This document shows, piece after piece, positions 19,638-28,881 of a stretch of 64,000 bases of DNA. Within the stretch, counting starts at the first letter, position 1. The number at the start of each line of letters is the position of its first letter. Source of the DNA: Prosthecodimorpha staleyi (GTDB taxonomy: Bacteria; Pseudomonadota; Alphaproteobacteria; Rhizobiales; Ancalomicrobiaceae). The notes under the pieces were generated by a model, which was not told the origin of the DNA, made no database searches, and saw nothing but the letters and a program-made list of their open reading frames with translations. The stretch covers positions 62,001 to 126,000 of the forward strand of contig NZ_JAHHZF010000011.1 of assembly GCF_018729455.1 (NCBI RefSeq), written 5' to 3'. A program made the position numbers and the translations under genes.

Positions 19638-20285
19638 TCAGCTCTTCAGAAGCGGCGCGAGCGTCTTGTCGACCCCGTCGGTCGACTGGAAATTCTTGGC
19701 GCGCATGCCGTTCACGAAGAAGGTTGGCGTCGCGTCGACCTTGAACTTGTCGGCGCCGCGATCCTTCACGGCGTTCACACCATCCAGGAGGGTCTGATTC
19801 GTCAAGCATTGCTTGAAAGAATCCGGTGTAAAACCGACCTGCTTGGACAGCGCGAGCAGCGCGTCGACCGGCTTGTCGGTCCGGGTCCACGCCGGCTGCT
19901 GCTCGAAGAAGAGCGAGACCATGTCGAAATACTTGTCTTCCGGTGCGCAACGGGCAAGCATGAACGCAGCGGCGGCAAGCGGATCGAGCGGGAACTCGCG
20001 CATGATCATCCGCACCTTGCCGGTGTCGATGTACTTCTCTTTGATGTAGGGAAGAACGGTCTTGTGGAAGTTGGCGCAGTGGCCGCAGGTCATCGAGGCA
20101 TATTCGACGACCGTCACCGGCGCCTTCTCGTCGCCGAGCCACTTCTCCGGCAGCGGACCCGGCTGCATCAGTTCGGCCACGTCGACGCCCGCCTGGGCGA
20201 AGGCGAATGAGGCCGAGCCGCCGAGAGCGGTCGCAGCGAGGGGCGCGATGGCGGTGTGGGCGATGAAGCGGCGGCGGGTAAGCAT
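19638..20285 (-). CDS. DsbA-family thiol:disulfide oxidoreductase, Tat-exported
   Basis: Periplasmic thioredoxin-fold protein, 215 residues. The N-terminus LTRRRFIAHTAIAPLAATALG is a twin-arginine signal ending near FAFAQA. The active site is CGHC in ASMTCGHCANFHK, and the cis-Pro loop is VDATPTFFVNG. The ATG at 20285 has AAGGAA about 8-9 bases upstream. In relatives it follows DUF721 directly; here an AT-rich insertion separates the two. Confidence 0.92.
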   Translation of the reverse strand: MLTRRRFIAHTAIAPLAATALGGSASFAFAQAGVDVAELMQPGPLPEKWLGDEKAPVTVVEYASMTCGHCANFHKTVLPYIKEKYIDTGKVRMIMREFPLDPLAAAAFMLARCAPEDKYFDMVSLFFEQQPAWTRTDKPVDALLALSKQVGFTPDSFKQCLTNQTLLDGVNAVKDRGADKFKVDATPTFFVNGMRAKNFQSTDGVDKTLAPLLKS

Positions 20286-20434
20286 CGCGGTATCGTTCCT
20301 TGTTGAGGCGCGCAGGTCACCGGCCAGCCGTCGCCGGCCGGGCCATCCGGGGCGGACCATCGCGCGAATGCCGCCGCCACGCAACGGGCGGAAGATGGCG
20401 AAACCATGGGCGACGGGGTCACGTTGCCGTCAGA

Positions 20435-21586
20435 TCAGCTCACGCCTTCTTTCAATGCTCTAAAGAGAGCCGTCTCACCTCCCGTACCAGGAACGAATCT
20501 TGTTGCGACAAAGTCACCATCGCTTAAATGGGTGCGCCTAAGTGCCTCCGTGAACTTCTGCGTTGACACAACTCCTTCAGATTTCTCGGCATTACTGTAT
20601 ACAATGCGTAGAAATCTCATAAGGGCGATGTAACCATTCGTTCTTGGCAGAATGTTTCCGCGCCCCTCACCAGACCACGAGAGCGGCCACAACTCTCTAA
20701 CTGCATTGAAGTAGTTTATCATATTTATGTATATTATATCATCATTACCTTCGATAAAGAATTGCCTGAAAATATATTTACTATCTTCATTTCTATCAGA
20801 AGCCCAAATCCTCTCACGTTTTCCCGTAAGCCTATCTGTGTAAGCATCTCGCGTTATCAACATTAGTATTCCACGGACTACTGTAGCTTGAGAAAGAACC
20901 TCACCATACCTACCTTCTGTTGCTACTCCAAGTCGCTTTATGCGACGGAAAAATGGGCTCCCCTCATCTGAATCAAGAAGAACTGTAATCTCATGGGCCG
21001 TCTTCTCCGGACTCCGCGTCTTTGCGAGCGAGAATAGATCATAAACGAGGCTTCTATTGACTTTCGTTTGAGCAAGATTGACTGTTGAAAAAATCTCCGC
21101 TTGAGTTGCTATATCGGCACCAATAAATACTGAAATAGATAGTATAAAATTTGGATTGTGACCATCTTCAAACGCCTTAATTCGATGTTGTCCATCAATT
21201 ATTTTTGCAATGTCTTGATATAGTATATCAAGATCCTTATCTTCAGGATCAATATAGTTAGATAGCACTAACTCTCCGCAACCCAGCTCATTCTCAACAA
21301 ATTTTGCGCATCGCTCATCTATAGAAACGACAATAGATGTTGGGAAGGTTGCATCTGGAGAACTAATATATGTCTTTAGCTCTTTTAAGCGCGAGCTGGA
21401 CACCTCCCTCTGGATGCCCAGAAAATCGTCTATACCTTGTCTCTGAGTTAATCTTCGTACGTCGAACTTTGCGATTTCATAAAGCGCGCTAGAGCCTATG
21501 ACAGCTAAATAAAAATCACCTATTGGCTGACAGACTTTAAGAGCCTTTAATCTAATAGAGCGATGAGGCTCCCGTAAATCAAGCAT
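20435..21586 (-). CDS. DGQHR-domain protein (DndB-related family)
   Basis: A 383-residue protein with the signature IIDGQHRIKAF at residues 129-139. This motif defines a family that includes DndB, the regulator of the dnd phosphorothioation system, and many orphan members in genomic islands. Before it come QREVSSSRLKELKTYI and FPTSIVVSID, which fit the same fold; after it comes AEIFSTVNLAQTKVNRSL. I chose the ATG at 21586, which overlaps the stop of the upstream membrane gene by 8 bp and has AAGGG nearby; an upstream start at 21640 is open but unlikely. No dndA/C/D/E genes are present. Molecular function is unknown. Confidence 0.82.
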   Translation of the reverse strand: MLDLREPHRSIRLKALKVCQPIGDFYLAVIGSSALYEIAKFDVRRLTQRQGIDDFLGIQREVSSSRLKELKTYISSPDATFPTSIVVSIDERCAKFVENELGCGELVLSNYIDPEDKDLDILYQDIAKIIDGQHRIKAFEDGHNPNFILSISVFIGADIATQAEIFSTVNLAQTKVNRSLVYDLFSLAKTRSPEKTAHEITVLLDSDEGSPFFRRIKRLGVATEGRYGEVLSQATVVRGILMLITRDAYTDRLTGKRERIWASDRNEDSKYIFRQFFIEGNDDIIYINMINYFNAVRELWPLSWSGEGRGNILPRTNGYIALMRFLRIVYSNAEKSEGVVSTQKFTEALRRTHLSDGDFVATRFVPGTGGETALFRALKEGVS

Positions 21587-22133
21587 CTTGGTTGGCCCTT
21601 GATTTGACTCTGCGCCGCAACGCGTTGACACCGCTACCAATAGATTCCGATACGGACGGTGGAGCCTTTCTCGAAATTATAAGCAGAATAACATACAAGA
21701 CATTGATTATGAAAAATATAAACATACTCATATTTACAAGAGACAAGTTTTTGACTTTATTGAGATCAGAATCAATAACGGTTATAATACAAACTATGGT
21801 AACTATTGAAATACAAAATATGACGAATATTGTTTTCACTACAATACGACCAACATGAATCGAAAGCCACAGAACAGTTGCAGCTGTCGATATTGAATAA
21901 ATCCATAACTGTCCCTTACCTACAGTCCTGGCAAGCAAATCCGACCAATCACTTAAACTCTCACTAGAGTATATAACTACGAATGCATTCACAAAAATCG
22001 GAAGACAAGATATAAACGCAATAAATAAAACTTCTGATCCACAAGCTAAAAAATTTCTAAAGGCATCACTATTGCACAGCGATGCGCACCTCCCGAACAT
22101 TGACCTGAGATACACTTCAATCCCTGCAATCAT
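21579..22133 (-). CDS. Small four-helix membrane protein paired with the DGQHR protein
   Basis: A 184-residue protein I do not recognise. Four hydrophobic segments lie at about residues 34-56, 73-93, 97-121 and 131-153, and the C-terminus is basic (RRRVKSR). The second and third helices are separated by a few basic residues. Its stop overlaps the start of the DGQHR gene, which implies coupled translation. Codon use is AT-rich like its partner and unlike the surrounding genes. It could be a membrane effector controlled by the DGQHR protein; that is inference from the pairing. Confidence 0.75.
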   Translation of the reverse strand: MIAGIEVYLRSMFGRCASLCNSDAFRNFLACGSEVLFIAFISCLPIFVNAFVVIYSSESLSDWSDLLARTVGKGQLWIYSISTAATVLWLSIHVGRIVVKTIFVIFCISIVTIVCIITVIDSDLNKVKNLSLVNMSMFIFFIINVLYVILLIISRKAPPSVSESIGSGVNALRRRVKSRANQDA

Positions 22134-22237
22134 ATAAATTACCCAACTTCAAGCAGGTCGATTAACGTGTCAAAACTAGGTGCAATTATGAATCGTAATA
22201 AGTCCGACCTCGTTTTACAACCAATATCTCTCGCACA

Positions 22238-22753
22238 CTATGTACTTCCACCGGCGAGCACGCCCCGGCCGAGCCGTTCCAGGGCGGCCTTCAGGCCTTC
22301 GTTCTCGATGCCGTCGAGGCTGGCGGCGAGGCGCTTCTCCTCGGCCGGCGAGAGCGCGCGCGGACGCGGCGACGGCTCGACGGCGATCCGGGTGATCGGC
22401 TTCTGCACGATGCGGATGCGGCCGACAGCCTTGAAGCCATAGACGGCATTGATGCGCCGGGCGATGTCGGCGGCCTCGTGCTGGAACAGGAGGGCGCGCG
22501 AACCCTCCACTGCCACGGTCAGCGTCGCCGGCTCGTAGGCCTGCTCGCCGCCATCCTCGATCCGCTTTGGCCAGGCGAGCCGCTCGGGCCGCGTGCAGTC
22601 CGCATAGGCGGCCCCGACGATGTCGGCCCAATAGGCGACCAAGTCGACCGACGCGAAGCCGCGCCGCTTGGCTGCCGGCCGCATCAGGGCCGGGATCAGG
22701 TCGGCGACGGGGCGCGCGCCGTATCGGTTCGCCTTGGCATCGGGTTCGGACAT
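22238..22753 (-). CDS. DUF721 (DciA-like) family protein
   Basis: A 171-residue protein of the DUF721 family, whose members include the replicative helicase loader DciA. The conserved part runs from ADLIPALMRPAAKRRGF through VAYWADIVGAAYADCTRPERL to TLTVAVEGSRALLFQHEAADIARRIN. The C-terminal region is charged. In Rhizobiales this gene usually precedes dsbA and smc; the AT-rich insertion starts right at its stop codon, so the final few residues may be altered. Confidence 0.88.
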   Translation of the reverse strand: MSEPDAKANRYGARPVADLIPALMRPAAKRRGFASVDLVAYWADIVGAAYADCTRPERLAWPKRIEDGGEQAYEPATLTVAVEGSRALLFQHEAADIARRINAVYGFKAVGRIRIVQKPITRIAVEPSPRPRALSPAEEKRLAASLDGIENEGLKAALERLGRGVLAGGST

Positions 22754-22799
22754 GGGCCCAGGATGCGGGCCGGCCCGCGCGGATGCAAGGGGACGCCCC

Positions 22800-24593
22800 T
22801 CAGACGAACAGCTCCACCTTCTCGAACCTAGTCACGTCGACGAGGCCGATGTCGGAGATGCGCAGTTCGGGGATGACCACCAGGGCCAGGAGCGAGTGCT
22901 GCATATAGGCGTTGTTGAGCCGGCAGCCGCACAGCTGCATCGCGGCGACCAGCTTGGCGGCCTTTTCGGCGACGATCTCGGCGCGCTCGTCGGACATCAG
23001 GCCGGCGATCGGCAGTTCGACCAGCGCCAGTTCCTCGCCGCCGGAGATGCACACCACGCCGCCGCCGACCTCGCCGAGCCGGTTGGCGGCGCGGGCCATG
23101 TCGTCGCGATCGGTGCCGACCACGATCATGTGGTGGCTGTCATGGGCGACCGTGGAGGCGATCGCGCAGGGCCGGTCGTAGCCGAAGCCGTGCACGAAGC
23201 CGTTGGTCAGCGTGCCGAGGCCGCGATGGCGCTCGACCAGCGCGATGCGGCAGACATCCTCCTTGGGGTCGGTCTCGACCTTGCCGTCGCGGACCGGCAG
23301 CCGGCGGGTTAGCGCGCGGGTCGGTGCCTGGTTCTCGACCACGCCGATGACTCGGACCTCGACCTCCTCGCCGGCGCCGGCCGGCGCCGCGACCTCGAAA
23401 TCGGCGGCCGACAGCGGGCGGCCGAGCTTGACCGTGCCGCGGGCCGTTTCCGGATAGGCGTAGGGCGGGATTTCGGCGACGAGCCGGCCCTGCTCGGCGA
23501 CCACCGTGCCGCGGGCGATCACGGTCTCGACCGGCAGGGTGACGAGGTCGGAGGTCAGGATCAGGTCGGCGCGGCGGCCGGGCGCGATCGAGCCGAGCTC
23601 CCGCTCCAGGCCGAAATGGGCGGCGGTGTTGAGCGTCGCCATCTGGATCGCGGTGACCGGCTTGCAACCCTGCTGGATGGCATGGCGCACGACACGGTTC
23701 ATGTGGCCGTCATGGACCAGCGTGCCGGAATGGCTGTCGTCGGTGCACAGGATGAAGTTGCGCGCGTCGAGGCCGAGCTCGGTGACCGCCTTGATCTGGC
23801 TGGCGACATCGTACCAGGCCGAGCCCAGCCGCAGCATGGCACGCATGCCGAGGCGGACCCGGGTGACGGCATCGACCAGCCGCGTGCCCTCGTGGTCGTC
23901 GGCCGGCCCGCCGGCGACATAGCCGAGGAAGTTGCGGCCGAGATCCGGCGAGGCATAGTGGCCGCCGACCGTCTTGCCGGCCTGCATGGTCGAGGCGATC
24001 TCGCCGAGCATGCGCGCGTCGGCGGCGGCGACGCCCGGAAAGTTCATCATCTCGCCGAGCCCGACGATGCCCGGCCAGGTCATCGCCTCGGCGACCTCGG
24101 CCGGGCCGATGGCCGCGCCGGCATTCTCCAGACCGGGCGCGGAGGGGACGCAGCTCGGCATCTGGACGAAGATATTGACCGGCAGCGTCAGCGCCTCGTC
24201 GTGCATTAGCCGGACGCCCGGCAGGCCGAGCACGTTGGCGATCTCGTGCGGATCGATGAACATCGACGTGGTGCCGTGCGGGATGACCGCGCGGGCGAAC
24301 TCGGTGACGGTGACCATGCCGGATTCGACGTGCATGTGGGCGTCGCACAGGCCCGGCATCATGTAGCGGCCGTCGGCCTCGACCACGACGGTGTCCGGGC
24401 CGATCGCATAGGACAGATCCTCGGCGATCGCCGCGAAGCGCCCGGCCGCGATCGCCGCGTCGCGCCGGCCGAGGATCTCACCGGAATGGACGTTCACCCA
24501 GCGGGCACCGCGCACGACCATGTCGGCCGGGCTGCGGCCGGTGGCCACGTCGACGAGCCGCGCAGCGCATTCGCTCCAGGGTTTCAGGGTCAT
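22800..24593 (-). CDS. ade: Adenine deaminase
   Basis: Converts adenine to hypoxanthine and ammonia. The 597-residue amidohydrolase has the metal motif LCDAHMHVESGMV near residue 84, IDPHEIANVLG, TDDSHSGTLVHDGHMN, and the C-terminal domain with DSHHMIVVGTD typical of Ade. Length matches the family. It can act on adenine released by AMP nucleosidase (encoded near 3-4.6 kb), feeding xanthine dehydrogenase. It lies 46 bp downstream of DUF721 on the same strand but is not obviously co-regulated with it. Confidence 0.95.
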   Translation of the reverse strand: MTLKPWSECAARLVDVATGRSPADMVVRGARWVNVHSGEILGRRDAAIAAGRFAAIAEDLSYAIGPDTVVVEADGRYMMPGLCDAHMHVESGMVTVTEFARAVIPHGTTSMFIDPHEIANVLGLPGVRLMHDEALTLPVNIFVQMPSCVPSAPGLENAGAAIGPAEVAEAMTWPGIVGLGEMMNFPGVAAADARMLGEIASTMQAGKTVGGHYASPDLGRNFLGYVAGGPADDHEGTRLVDAVTRVRLGMRAMLRLGSAWYDVASQIKAVTELGLDARNFILCTDDSHSGTLVHDGHMNRVVRHAIQQGCKPVTAIQMATLNTAAHFGLERELGSIAPGRRADLILTSDLVTLPVETVIARGTVVAEQGRLVAEIPPYAYPETARGTVKLGRPLSAADFEVAAPAGAGEEVEVRVIGVVENQAPTRALTRRLPVRDGKVETDPKEDVCRIALVERHRGLGTLTNGFVHGFGYDRPCAIASTVAHDSHHMIVVGTDRDDMARAANRLGEVGGGVVCISGGEELALVELPIAGLMSDERAEIVAEKAAKLVAAMQLCGCRLNNAYMQHSLLALVVIPELRISDIGLVDVTRFEKVELFV

Positions 24594-24799
24594 CGGCGGC
24601 CATCCTCGCGTTCTCTCTTGTCTCAGCCGACAATAGCCGAGCCGCCGCCGCGCGTCAGCGCCCCGCGGCGGGCGGGTCGCCGCACCGTCCGGCGCGCGGC
24701 GGCGGCGGCGCGGTCGTCCGGGCTGGGTGCCCCTGGACGGCGGCGTGGGGCTGGACTACGTCACGGTATCCCGGGATGCAGTCCCCACCGGAAGCCGCC

Positions 24800-25453
24800 A
24801 TGCCTGCCGACTGGTCGATCGATGCCGTCCTCGCCTTCATCGCCGCCAACCGGGCCTGGGGCACGGTCGTGTTCGCGCTGCTGGCCTTCGGCGAATCCCT
24901 CGCCTTCATCGGCATGCTGGTTCCGGCGACGGGCGTACTGATCGCCGCCGGGGCGCTGGTCGGCGCCGGAGTGATCTCGTTCTGGGAATTGTGGATCGGG
25001 GGAACGGTCGGCGCCGTGCTGGGCGATTCGATCAGCTACTGGTTCGGCCGGCGCTTCGGTCCCGAAATCCGGCGCTATCCGCCGTTCCGGACGCGCCCGC
25101 ATCTGCTGGCGGCGGCCGAGCGGGTGTTCACGCGGTGGGGCTGGGCGGCGGTCTTCTTCGGGCGCTTCATCGGACCGCTGCGCGCCACCATCCCGCTCGC
25201 CGCCGGCATGCTGGCAATGCGGCCGGCCGCCTTCCAGATGGCCAATATCGGCTCGGCCGTCCTCTGGATTCCGGTCCTGATCCTCCCCGGCGCCGCCGTG
25301 ACGATCCTGATCGACCAGTTCCGGTCGGGCAACGAAACCAGCGCCGTGGTGATCGGCCTCGTGCTCGGCGCCGTCATTCTTGGCGCGGTCGTCGCCGTTC
25401 GCCGATATGCACCGCGTATTCTCGGCAATGGCAGGCCGGACGGCGGCACCTGA
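24800..25453 (+). CDS. DedA-family membrane protein
   Basis: A 217-residue inner-membrane protein of the DedA (VTT) family, which is linked to lipid scrambling and envelope homeostasis. It has the F-G-E-S region [16 protein letters not shown], the [13 protein letters not shown] motif and the conserved [16 protein letters not shown]. Four to five helices are visible. I chose the ATG at 24800, with GGAAG 5 bases upstream, over an ATG at 24776. rnhB follows after 62 bp. Confidence 0.9.
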   Translation: MPADWSIDAVLAFIAANRAWGTVVFALLAFGESLAFIGMLVPATGVLIAAGALVGAGVISFWELWIGGTVGAVLGDSISYWFGRRFGPEIRRYPPFRTRPHLLAAAERVFTRWGWAAVFFGRFIGPLRATIPLAAGMLAMRPAAFQMANIGSAVLWIPVLILPGAAVTILIDQFRSGNETSAVVIGLVLGAVILGAVVAVRRYAPRILGNGRPDGGT

Positions 25454-25515
25454 GGACCGAGGCCAACCGGCAGTCCCCGTTGCGACGCGCAGCGCGGCGG
25501 GCCAGCATCCCGGTC

Positions 25516-26208
25516 ATGGCCAGACGTTCCGAATCGCCCGCCCTGTTCGACTTGGCCCGTGGCCCCGATCTGACGATCGAACGCCGCGTCGCCCGGGATC
25601 TGGCCCGCGGCGCGCCGGTCTGCGGGGTCGACGAGGCCGGGCGTGGGCCACTCGCCGGGCCGGTGGTCACGGCCGCGGTGGTGCTCGACCCGGCCTCGAT
25701 TCCCGACGGGCTCGACGATTCCAAGAAGCTCGACGAGGTGACGCGCGAGCTTCTGTTCGAACGCATCTGCGCCGGCCACCAGGTCGCGGTCGCCTGTGCG
25801 TCGGTCGCCCGGATCGACCGGCTCAACATCCGCGGCGCGACACTCTGGGCAATGGCGCAGGCGGTACGGGCGCTTGGCGAGGCGCCGGCCTTCGCGCTGA
25901 TCGACGGCCTCGACGTGCCGCCGGGCCTCTGCTGCCCGGGCGAGGCGGTGGTCAAGGGCGACGCCCGCTCGCTCTCGATCGCGGCCGCCTCGATCGTCGC
26001 CAAGGTGACGCGCGACCGGCTGATGGTCCGGCTGGCGCAGCAGTGCCCGGGCTACGGCTTCGATATCCACAAGGGCTACGGCACCGCCGCCCATCGCGCC
26101 GCCATCCTGGCGCTCGGCCCCTCCGCCCATCACCGGCGCAGTTTCGAACCGGTCAAGAGCCTCGTGGCGCCGGTGCCGGCGAACGCGTCCGTGCCCCGTC
26201 TGGTGTGA
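25516..26208 (+). CDS. rnhB: Ribonuclease HII
   Basis: Cleaves RNA in RNA-DNA hybrids and at single ribonucleotides. The 230-residue protein has [21 protein letters not shown] with the first catalytic Asp/Glu pair, a third Asp in ALIDGLDVP, and [22 protein letters not shown]. The start ATG at 25516 gives a short extension before the fold. In Rhizobiales rnhB commonly neighbours ccrM; here ccrM is 25 kb away. Confidence 0.95.
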   Translation: MARRSESPALFDLARGPDLTIERRVARDLARGAPVCGVDEAGRGPLAGPVVTAAVVLDPASIPDGLDDSKKLDEVTRELLFERICAGHQVAVACASVARIDRLNIRGATLWAMAQAVRALGEAPAFALIDGLDVPPGLCCPGEAVVKGDARSLSIAAASIVAKVTRDRLMVRLAQQCPGYGFDIHKGYGTAAHRAAILALGPSAHHRRSFEPVKSLVAPVPANASVPRLV

Positions 26209-26341
26209 ACCGTCTGTTCGACCGGCATGAACAGACAAGACCGCGACGCTGCGGTAACCTCCCTGGAATTGTTCCAATTCGCAGTCGGAACAATCACGGA
26301 CCGGATGCCGGTTGGTCATCCGATGCCATCAGGGGGAAGTC

Positions 26342-26581
26342 ATGACCGAGCCCGTCGTTGCACAGAAGGCGCCCTACCCGGTCGAAGTCGTGAAGGGCGA
26401 GTCCTATTGGTGGTGCGCCTGTGGGCGCTCGGCCAACCAGCCCTTCTGCGACGGCTCCCATGAGGGCACCGGCCTCACGCCGGTCGAATGGGTGTCGGAC
26501 AAGGACGGCAAGGCCTGGTTCTGCGGCTGCAAGGCGACCAAGTCGCCGACCATGTGCGACGGCAGCCACAAGGCCCTTTGA
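26342..26581 (+). CDS. CDGSH iron-sulfur domain protein
   Basis: A 79-residue protein with two CDGSH-type 2Fe-2S motifs: CACGRSANQPFCDGSH near residues 24-39 and CGCKATKSPTMCDGSH near residues 61-76. Each gives three Cys and one His as cluster ligands. The ATG at 26342 is preceded by GGGGGAA at good spacing. Members are implicated in redox or iron handling; the specific role here is unknown. It converges on rtcB. Confidence 0.92.
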   Translation: MTEPVVAQKAPYPVEVVKGESYWWCACGRSANQPFCDGSHEGTGLTPVEWVSDKDGKAWFCGCKATKSPTMCDGSHKAL

Positions 26582-26670
26582 TCCTGACGTCCGGGCCGGC
26601 GCGCCACCCTCTTCCGGGCGGGCCGGACGGGCGGCGCGGGCACCCGGTCGGGAAAGCGCGCCGCCGCACT

Positions 26671-28089
26671 TCATCCGGCTGCCGCATCGCCCTCGCGGCG
26701 CGCCGCCTTGGCGGCGATCCGGCTCTCGCGATGCGGCCGCTCCCAGTCGCCGGCCATGATCGAGCCGTAGGGCACGACCTCATCGACCACCTCGGCGAGA
26801 CCGAAGCGCTCGATCTGGCGGCGTACCGCCTTGGCGTCCTTGTAGGCGCTCGGCAGTTCCGACAGATCCGGGATGCCGGCGTAGAAGCGGGCGTCGATGC
26901 CCTTCGTCTCCTCCGCCAGGATATCGGCCTCGGCGCGATGGGCGTTACGGCGCATATGCTCGCGCCGGCCGAAATTGCGGCCGGCGCCGTGCGGGCAGAA
27001 GCCGATCCCGTGGGCCGCGTCGCGGCCGCGGGTGATCAGCACCGGCTCGGCCATGTTCAGCGGAATGAGCGTCAGCCCGCTCGAATCCGCCGCGAAATCG
27101 GCCCAGGCCGGGGTCGCCCCCTTGGCGTGGTAGTAGCGGCCGTCCGTGCGCTGGAAGACGAAATTATGCTCGTTCCAGAAGCGGTCCTCGGGCGTGACCT
27201 GAAGCGCGTCCGCCACGAGGTCGTGGATCGCCCAATGGTTGGCCTTGGTCCAGGCGCGGATCGTCTGCAGGGCCTCCCAGTAGTAGCGGCCCTCGTGGGT
27301 CTCCGCCGGGATCCAGGCATTGTGCTCGGGCGTCTCCGGCGACAGCGTCTGGCGCCAGCGCTCGGCGACCGTCATGCCGCGCTTGTAGACCATGGCGCCG
27401 GGCTTGCGCGACCCGTGATGGGTGACCATCGCGACCGCGCCGGTCGACTTCAGCCGACCGACGAAGAAGAAATGGTTGCCGTCGCCCTGGGTGCCGAAAT
27501 GCTCCGCGGCCGGCTGCTGCAGGCCGGACAGGAACGGATTGCCGTCGAAGCGCGCGATCACCTCGTCCGGCGGCGCGATGCGCCGGTCGGGCGCGCGGCC
27601 GCCGGGTCCGAAATGCGACAGCACCATGCCGAGATCGAGCACGCGCCTGGGATCGACATCGCCCAGCACGGAGATCGCCACCGAGCAGCAGATGTCGGCC
27701 GAGTGCATGCCCGGATGGATGGCGTTCTCGGTCGCCACGATGCCGCCGACGGGAATCGTGCCGAGCGCGGCACCGGCCGGACAGGCATCCGGCATGATCG
27801 CGCCGGCAACCGCCGTCGGCAGGCGCATCAGCGCCGCCATGTGGCGCTCGACGGCCGCGATGTTGTCGACCTCGTGGGGATGTTCGGCTTCGATGTTCAG
27901 GTGGTAGGCGACCGCACCGGCCGCCTTGAGCGGCACGGTCGCGGGCGGCGCCATTCCGGCGACGGCGGCCCGGATCGCCGTCTCGTCGGCGCCCTCGGCC
28001 GCAAGCCGATTGGCCACCGGCAGCGCATCCTTGAACCAGATGCCCGGCGCGAAGCCCCATTCGATCAATTGATGTCCGGTAATGCTCAT
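26671..28089 (-). CDS. rtcB: RtcB family RNA ligase
   Basis: Joins 2',3'-cyclic phosphate or 3'-phosphate RNA ends to 5'-OH ends using GTP and Mn2+. The 472-residue protein has MPDACPAGAALGTIPVGG, the metal region HSADICCSVAI, GTQGDGNHFFFVG, HHGSRKPGAMVYKRGM, and the guanylylated His in FCPHGAGRNFGRREH. It belongs to a diverged RtcB branch, since the usual DIGCGM reads DICCSV. No rtcA or archease gene is adjacent, so its substrate RNAs are unknown. Confidence 0.88.
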   Translation of the reverse strand: MSITGHQLIEWGFAPGIWFKDALPVANRLAAEGADETAIRAAVAGMAPPATVPLKAAGAVAYHLNIEAEHPHEVDNIAAVERHMAALMRLPTAVAGAIMPDACPAGAALGTIPVGGIVATENAIHPGMHSADICCSVAISVLGDVDPRRVLDLGMVLSHFGPGGRAPDRRIAPPDEVIARFDGNPFLSGLQQPAAEHFGTQGDGNHFFFVGRLKSTGAVAMVTHHGSRKPGAMVYKRGMTVAERWRQTLSPETPEHNAWIPAETHEGRYYWEALQTIRAWTKANHWAIHDLVADALQVTPEDRFWNEHNFVFQRTDGRYYHAKGATPAWADFAADSSGLTLIPLNMAEPVLITRGRDAAHGIGFCPHGAGRNFGRREHMRRNAHRAEADILAEETKGIDARFYAGIPDLSELPSAYKDAKAVRRQIERFGLAEVVDEVVPYGSIMAGDWERPHRESRIAAKAARREGDAAAG

Positions 28090-28236
28090 ATCGCGGATCC
28101 TCAGAAGGTGATCCCGGCGATAGTCCGAGCGTGCTGAATGTGCCTTGAATGACCGCGGAAGGCAACCGTCCGGAACGCGGCCATGCCCCGGCGCCGGCCC
28201 GCAAACCGTTGGGAAGGTGCGCTCCCGGGCGGACGA

Positions 28237-28851
28237 TCAGCTGCGCCGGGCGAGGGCCAGACCGGCCCCCGCACCGACCAGCAGGATGCCGGTGATGCGG
28301 TTGGTCAGGCGCCCCTTGAGCGCGAGCACGGCGCGGAAGCGGTCGGCGAGGAGCGCCCAAACGCCGTCGAGCACCACGGCCAGCACCAGGAAGGTCGCGG
28401 CGAGCAGCACGAGCTGGCCGCCCGGATCGGCGCCCTCAGCGACGAACTGGGGCAGGAAGGCGCCGTAGAAGATCAGCGTCTTGGGATTGGTCATCGAGAC
28501 CAGGAACCCGCGCAGCCAGATGGCGCGCACGGATTTCGGCTCGGCGCGCGTCCGCGCGAGATCGGCCGGCGGCGCCCGCCAGGCGCGGATGCCGAGATAG
28601 ACTAGATAGGCGGCCCCGGCCCAGCGCAGGACGTCGAACAGCCCGGCCATGGCGGCAACCAGGGCGGTCATGCCGGCGACCGTGAGCGCGAGTTGCAGCA
28701 CCATGGCGGACGACGTGCCGGCGACCGTGACGAGCCCGTAGCGCCAGCCATAGGCCAGCGCATTGGCGACGATCAGCGCCACGTTCGGGCCCGGAATCAG
28801 GATCAGCACGACCGTGGCGGCGACGAAGGCGAGGTAGAGCTCCAGGGTCAC
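28237..28851 (-). CDS. LysE-family amino acid exporter
   Basis: A 204-residue inner-membrane protein with about six helices. The family signature is LILIPGPNVALIVANALAYG near the N-terminus, followed by LRWAGAAYLVYLGIRAWR and FLVSMTNPKTLIFYGAFLPQF. I chose the GTG at 28851, which has AAGGAG 6 bases upstream, over a TTG at 28872. The exported compound is not predictable. Confidence 0.9.
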   Translation of the reverse strand: MTLELYLAFVAATVVLILIPGPNVALIVANALAYGWRYGLVTVAGTSSAMVLQLALTVAGMTALVAAMAGLFDVLRWAGAAYLVYLGIRAWRAPPADLARTRAEPKSVRAIWLRGFLVSMTNPKTLIFYGAFLPQFVAEGADPGGQLVLLAATFLVLAVVLDGVWALLADRFRAVLALKGRLTNRITGILLVGAGAGLALARRS

Positions 28852-28881
28852 GGTCGTCTCCTTGGCCGGCAAATCTCAGGC

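Larger units (their letters stand above)
20410..22237. other. AT-rich two-gene insertion between dsbA and DUF721
   Basis: Base composition drops abruptly at both edges; for example 20701-20760 has only 15 G or C in 60, in a genome near two-thirds GC. It carries a membrane-protein gene and a DGQHR-domain gene, overlapping and in the same direction as the genes on either side. The right edge falls within a few bases of the DUF721 stop at 22238, so the extreme C-terminus of DUF721 may have been replaced. I found no integrase, tRNA, long inverted repeat or clear target duplication. Edges are estimated by eye. Confidence 0.8.

Noticed and set aside
14310-20210. Very long open frames on the plus strand opposite the atp operon and smc
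   Set aside because: Their codon pattern is the complement of real genes with GC-rich third positions, and the proteins show no family motifs. They are shadows of the minus-strand genes.
20410-22237. dnd phosphorothioation locus
   Set aside because: Only the DGQHR family is shared; no cysteine desulfurase, DndC/D/E or restriction genes are present.
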